A stretch of 64,000 bases of DNA from Taiwanofungus camphoratus (Eukaryota; Basidiomycota; Agaricomycetes; Polyporales; Taiwanofungaceae), in NCBI GenBank assembly GCA_003999685.1, contig CP021232.1:682001-746000 (forward strand), written 5' to 3'. Below are positions 59,290 to 64,000 of the stretch, piece by piece. Made by a program: the position numbers and the translations under genes. Each line of letters begins with the position of its first letter. The stretch's first letter is position 1. Under the pieces are notes generated by a model, which saw nothing but the letters and a program-made list of their open reading frames with translations, was not told the DNA's origin and ran no database searches.

Positions 59290-60753
59290 ATGGAAAAGAA
59301 GCGCGCCAAAACGTACGTGCTACTTTCTTAGTTACCGTCAAATAGGCATGTTCATTTGAATCCGCAGTCTGGAGGCGCTTTCGACGTTTATCGAATCGCA
59401 AAAAGCCTTGCTAAATCGTACACTGAACGACATAGAGAGGCTTCATGAACTCAGGAGGGAGGTCGCAACCAGTTCGAATGGTGAGCTTGAGAGTATTAAT
59501 GACAAGGTGCGTTCGTTTTTGCACTAGTACCACCAGTGCTGAGTCAAATTCTCGTAGCTAAACGCTACCTCCTGCAAACTAAGTGAACAGGTCGACCTTG
59601 TGGTATCCTTACCGGAAGATATAGACTGGTCACAATTCAAACACTGTGGTGAGCTGAACTTGCCCGGATCCGTCCTACACTGTCTCAGCCATGGCCAGAT
59701 CCTACGCCCTTGAAGGAACTTGCATCCAGCTCTCGTAATGCCTACGAGCAGCATAACAGGCCGTCTACTACTCAGAAATCGGAACCGTCCGAACTACAGA
59801 AACTCGTTAGAGAAGCTCGCGCCAGTATCATCGACCCATTCCTCGCATCCTTGGATCCCCTCAGTGAACTGTCTGACGAGGAGGAAGAAGCACCAGACTC
59901 GGAGGAGCTCAAGCGCGCACGCGAGCGAGAGAAGATCCGCGAGCTCAAAAAACGCCGGATCGACAGAGCGAGTGCTGCTCCTGTGTTTTCTGGGCTTCGG
60001 AGGCCTCGTGCGGTGAATGGCGTGTTCATTCGGCGGGACCAAGAGGACGAGAGTGCGGAGGTGGATATATTTCATAGTGAGATGGTTGGGGACGCCGACG
60101 GCGAACGCTCAATCCTCGGATCAGGCTCGGAGACCGTGCCAATAGATGTCGACACCCCGCCCACGTCTGTGACCTCACCTGGATCGATAATCTCAAGTCT
60201 TCCGCCTTCCGGGTCAACCGCTACTGAGAGACCAGTCCGGGAGCGCCGTCCTACAAGGAAAGCCCAGGCAGGCATCCCTCTGAGGACAAGAGGAGAGAAG
60301 GACTCCTCAGCACCAGAGTTCCAGATCAAACGGGAACGCGATGGCGTTGACGCCCTTTTGAACCCTACTGCAGTGTCATCTCCACAAGGACCGGAGGAAC
60401 AGGCAAAGGGCAGACCAAAGTCAGACACATACAAGCAGGCGTGGTCGGTGTCTGAACAGCATCTGCTTGAACGACTCTTGGAAGAAATTCCGGACGGTGA
60501 GAAGAACAGGTCAGTATTCATCTGTGACTATCCACCGGTGATGCATTTGGCAGTGTGCCACGACTACATTTTGTGTTGATATTATGGCAGATTGGCTAAT
60601 AGCATCTCCATTCAGGTGGGCTAAAATATCCAAAGCTATGAATGGACGGCGGACGGCGAGACAGGTCGCCAGTCGGGTGCAGAAGTACTTCGAAAAGCTC
60701 AAACGTTTCGGCGTCGACATGGGAGTGAATAAAAGTAACCAAGGCATGGAATG
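59290..60753 (+). CDS. Myb/SANT-domain nuclear protein, ZZZ3-like
   Basis: ATG 59290 gives MEKKRAKTLEALSTFIESQK after a 5' intron, then a coiled-coil segment TLNDIERLHELRREV. The middle is acidic and basic by turns (LSELSDEEEEAPDSEELKRA, EKIRELKKRRIDR). The C-terminal domain, split by an intron, reads YKQAWSVSEQHLLERLLEEI then RWAKISKAMNGRRTARQVAS and RVQKYFEKLKRFG. This is a SANT/Myb helix-turn-helix, closest in pattern to ZZZ3 of the ATAC histone acetyltransferase complex (RTxxQVASRVQKYF). A histone- or DNA-binding role in transcription is inferred. No ZZ finger follows; the protein ends soon after at NKSNQGME. Confidence 0.82.
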
Positions 60754-61033
60754 AACGCTCGTAATGATACTTTCGAATCATGTAGTGCAGTAGATGTGGA
60801 ATACGTCTGTAGCCTAGTTTCTTTTGTCTGTTGTATCATACTTTATACAACTCCTTTTCAGTGAGGACCCAGAGGTCCCACTGCTGTCGCCATCATGTGA
60901 CTCGGTGCCATTACACGAAAGTGATGTATCATGTCGGTTTGATTTAGCGACTTCAAACACCATTTCCCCCCAGTGCCTTTGCCGGTTCACAGTTCTTTCC
61001 CCCCCCCCCGGTCGTTTCTCTGAGTCTACTACG

Positions 61034-62021
61034 ATGTCCGGCAAGTTTGATCCAAATAATGCACAGAATTTGGCCGAGGTGCGTTTGTTTTGTCCAGAGC
61101 GAACAAGGCCTGACCTTCCCAACTTCCGGAAGTAGATCGAGAAGCAGTATGTGAGATGTCTTTCGAAGGAGGCAACTGGAGACAATAATTGTGATATCCA
61201 GATTTGCTGTTAAAGCGGTTGAGCATGCCCAAGTCCGTATCATCTCTTGTAACACCTCATACTTGTTTGAATTGATGCATCATTTCCATGTAGACCTACT
61301 GGAATATACTCGAGAAAGTTTCTCCACGAAATCTTCGGCTGACCAAGTATGTTGTTATTTGGGATGCGTGGTGGCCCTCATTATCATTATCCTGTTGTTG
61401 ATGAATGTGTTCAGGCTCGATGACGAGATCTTCGAACATGCTAAGTCGGAATTCCCTGAGCTCTTCGAGAATGACTACGAAAAATTAGTCACGCTGGATG
61501 AGGATTGGATGAAAAGTGCTTCTGGAAAGGATCGATGGCGAAACTTCATCCAATCGTGCGTCGTTAAGTGGGCTTCTGCTTTCCTGGATTGACTGTATTT
61601 CCGTTTTGCGTATGAGGCAGGTATGAAAAGAAAGTCAAGGATTATAACTTTGGCTCCTTGATTCGGACAGATGCTCGTAAAGAGTACATGGAACTAAATA
61701 CCATTTTTGGTGAGCAGACGATGCCGGATCCCACCTTCTACAAATACTAACACATCCCTGTCGCGTCAGTGACACGAATACAGGTTTGATCCTAGTACTC
61801 ATCAAAAACGTATTACTCACGATTCTGCTTGCGCATAGTTCTATGCCTTCGAGGTGACTCTTGCTTTCATTTCATGTCATATCATTTTTTGGGTCTGAAT
61901 CAACCGCTAGATTGCACGCAACCGCCTGGGGCTCAATGACACCGTACACGAGATTGCCAAAGAGGAGGCCGCTAAGGAGGCAAGAGCAAAAGAGAAGGGG
62001 AAGAAATCAAATGGCAAATAG
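61034..62021 (+). CDS. PBDC1-family protein (yeast Ypl225w/Chp1-like)
   Basis: ATG 61034 gives MSGKFDPNNAQNLAE. Seven short introns separate IEKQFAVKAVEHAQTYWNIL, EKVSPRNLRLTK, LDDEIFEHAKSEFPELFEND, DRWRNFIQSYEKKVKDYNFG, SLIRTDA, FVTRIQFYAFEIARNRLGLN and the Lys-rich end AKEKGKKSNGK. These match the PBDC1 family (old name polysaccharide biosynthesis domain-containing 1). The yeast member is reported to be a dedicated folding chaperone for the translation factor eEF1A; the old name is misleading. By homology a cytosolic chaperone role is likely. Intron density is very high for so short a protein. Confidence 0.9.
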
Positions 62022-63646
62022 TACCAGGTTCTAGCTAATTCCTTTTCCCTCAAAGTGACAAATCCTGTATGAGCAGTATAACTTTATATGAGTCAGGCAA
62101 CAATTTGTACTTTGTCAGATGTTGAGCTTTACAAGCTGTAACCAGTATGAGTGTATACAAAATGGTCCACTTAGAACAAGTTATTCACAACAGCAATTCT
62201 CCTGGTAATGGAAAGAAAAGTTTCAAAGAGCTCGGAGCTCTATCTCTTCTCCCAAAGTCATAATATCTGGAACGGATGCTTTGGAAGCTCTAGAAACTTC
62301 CAAAATACCTGGGTTCTCTGCTCTGCAACACCTGTCAGCTAACAGATGTTGTCAAAAAGGATTGAAAATTACTCAGAAGCATATGTCAGGGCTGTAGACA
62401 TCGTAAATGACCCATGGGTGAGAGGCTCCCCCATATTTCCTACGAGTGTGTGAGTAAACCTCACGTCAGACATCCATGACTGTATTGTCCTAATATGCTG
62501 TGATTGCATGGAGGACGAATGTTGGGAGTATAAATCATGATCTGTAGAATGATCAATATGACGGAGGTTGAGCATGAACCGGGAGATGAGAATGGAAGAT
62601 ATTCTGTTGCAATCTCAATGAGTGATAATGTAAGATCATAAAATCTACTAACAGAGCATTGAAGTTTGAAATGTCACCATAAACCTGAATAATACATAGT
62701 TCAGCATGATCACATACTCTGTAGAAGATAGCTAAATCATACATTTGTGACAAATAAGACAACTTGAAGAACATTCAATAGCAGAAGTGATCTGACAACA
62801 ATTTTACTGTTCCGTTGAGTGCAAAGTTTCATATATCACATACAGAAAGTAGAAAGTGCCTAGGTTGTATACAGATGTGCCAGCATCAGTTGACCATTAG
62901 TCAAAACTACCAGGAAACATACCATCCCTCAACACTAGTGTCACAAGTGAAGCTGTCATGTTTATTTGAACAGCATCACTTTTAATCTTGTAAGTATTGT
63001 ACCAGGTGATAACCAACACAATCATGTCGGATAAAATTGCACATGTTCGGGCGGTGATGAGCACTGTGGTCATAGGACTTGAAATGAGCTACCAGGTCCA
63101 TCATGTTAATAAATGTGATACTTCACATCTGCAAAGCTCATATAAGCACAAACAATTAGAGACACAAGAAGGCCTACTTGCATTTCATAAGTGGTATAAG
63201 AGACATAAGGCATGTCGGTGCACACATTGCCCAAGACTGGAAAAGCGAATAAGATGCCAGATGATGTTCTGATAGCAAAATACTAATGTAAGATTCTGTC
63301 AGTATGTAACCACATAAGCATCAGACATGAGATCCCCACAATATCCAGGATGACGGGAACTGATCCTAATGCGAGAGTAATTAGGGCAGGGCACCAACTC
63401 CTATTACTGATGGCATATGCACGAAGAGCGGAGAATACTATAGTGTGTGATGAAATTCTGTCAAACCGTAGATCTCAACCATTCTTGGCCAACTTACCTG
63501 CCGAAACGGCTGACAGTGTGTATTGGGTAATATATGTTAGCACAAGCACGGCTTCGCAGCTGCGAAATTGAATTAATTTGATGCAGAGGATGCGACTTTG
63601 GATGTAGATAATACCTCTGCCCAGTGATGCCTGTAAGTCCCTGGCT
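62022..63646. other. AT-rich intergenic region, nothing recognised
   Basis: About 1.6 kb of lower-GC sequence with only short open frames. It contrasts with the coding-dense DNA to its left and may mark the start of a repeat- or relic-rich segment beyond the window. Confidence 0.45.
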
Positions 63647-63871
63647 TCATATGTACAGGCTAAAAAGACCCACCGCTGCAGTATCATAACTGAAGATAGT
63701 GAGAAGACATACCACACCAAAGGCTAATGTTGTATATCGGTTCAACAAGAATAATACGGTCGCGCCAGTCGTTTTACGCTTCCATACCACACACGCTTCC
63801 TGATCGATTGTAATAAGATGTTCATAAAGTGTGACGGCTGCAACGCAAGATGCCGCACACGCAAATTGCAC
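63647..63871 (-). CDS. DUF6533-like membrane protein fragment
   Basis: The frame reads FACAASCVAAVTLYEHLITI, DQEACVVWKRKTTGATVLFL and LNRYTTLAFGVV. The pattern (A/S)xxxLLYExxLTxxxExxxxWK, then LFLLNRY, is that of the DUF6533 domain at the N-terminus of many multi-span mushroom membrane proteins. A proper start was not found: an in-frame stop lies just upstream and the neighbouring frame continues the text, so an unseen intron or a frame break is likely. Downstream exons are not clear. It may be a gene fragment or the decayed end of a gene. Confidence 0.45.
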   Translation of the reverse strand: MQFACAASCVAAVTLYEHLITIDQEACVVWKRKTTGATVLFLLNRYTTLAFGVVCLLTIFSYDTAAVGLFSLYI

Positions 63872-64000
63872 ATTGATATCAGATGGGTTTGTTCAATGAA
63901 TTCAACTTCCACGACAGCCTCACTGAATATTGCAAATGCAGAATAGTTCGATCCAAACCTAAGGGAGAACATGTACCTCAGGTTGCAATAACCACCGCAG

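Overview
This window is nuclear DNA of a basidiomycete fungus, most likely an Agaricomycete. The genes are dense, sit on both strands and are split by many 50-100 bp GT-AG introns. Several families point to this group: three Clp1-like sexual-development proteins, a TPR-DUF4470 protein, a DUF6533-like fragment and a white-rot/brown-rot style GH1 beta-glucosidase. I saw no tRNA, rRNA, CRISPR array or intact transposon. All exon models were read by eye from splice signals and reading phase; no database search was possible.

Layout. 1-4.2 kb: a GH1 beta-glucosidase running off the left edge, divergent from a Gfo/Idh/MocA-type NAD(P) oxidoreductase. 5.4-8 kb: PEX3 (peroxisome membrane biogenesis) divergent from a small one-membrane-span protein. 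9.2-16 kb: a DUF2461 protein with a nuclear-looking charged N-terminus, divergent from acetyl-CoA synthetase; their shared upstream region has a diverged repeat pair rich in GCGGGG boxes. 17.3-20 kb: a decayed TPR-DUF4470 gene. 21-22.4 kb: a Tda3-like FAD oxidoreductase with a reading-frame break. 23-27 kb: two Clp1-like genes in tandem. 27-31.5 kb: a gene-poor stretch with one orphan open frame. 31.5-35.5 kb: a 1,099-residue SAP-domain protein. 37.3-47 kb: a compact genome-maintenance and ribosome block, SLX1, TOF1/Swi1 and DBP4. 48-50 kb: a broken SKT5/CHS4-like gene. 52.8-54 kb: a third Clp1-like gene. 54-62 kb: LCB1 of serine palmitoyltransferase, a Ser/Pro-rich coiled-coil protein, a ZZZ3-like SANT protein and a PBDC1-family protein. 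62-64 kb: AT-rich, with a DUF6533-like fragment at the edge.

The strongest unusual signal is the Clp1-like trio. All three share one phase-2 intron at the same place in the protein, yet they differ strongly in base composition and in one otherwise shared motif block. The third copy has a short upstream reading frame whose stop codon overlaps its start codon. Secondary signals are the two decayed host genes, the FAD oxidoreductase frame break, and paired promoter motifs at acetyl-CoA synthetase and at SLX1/TOF1.
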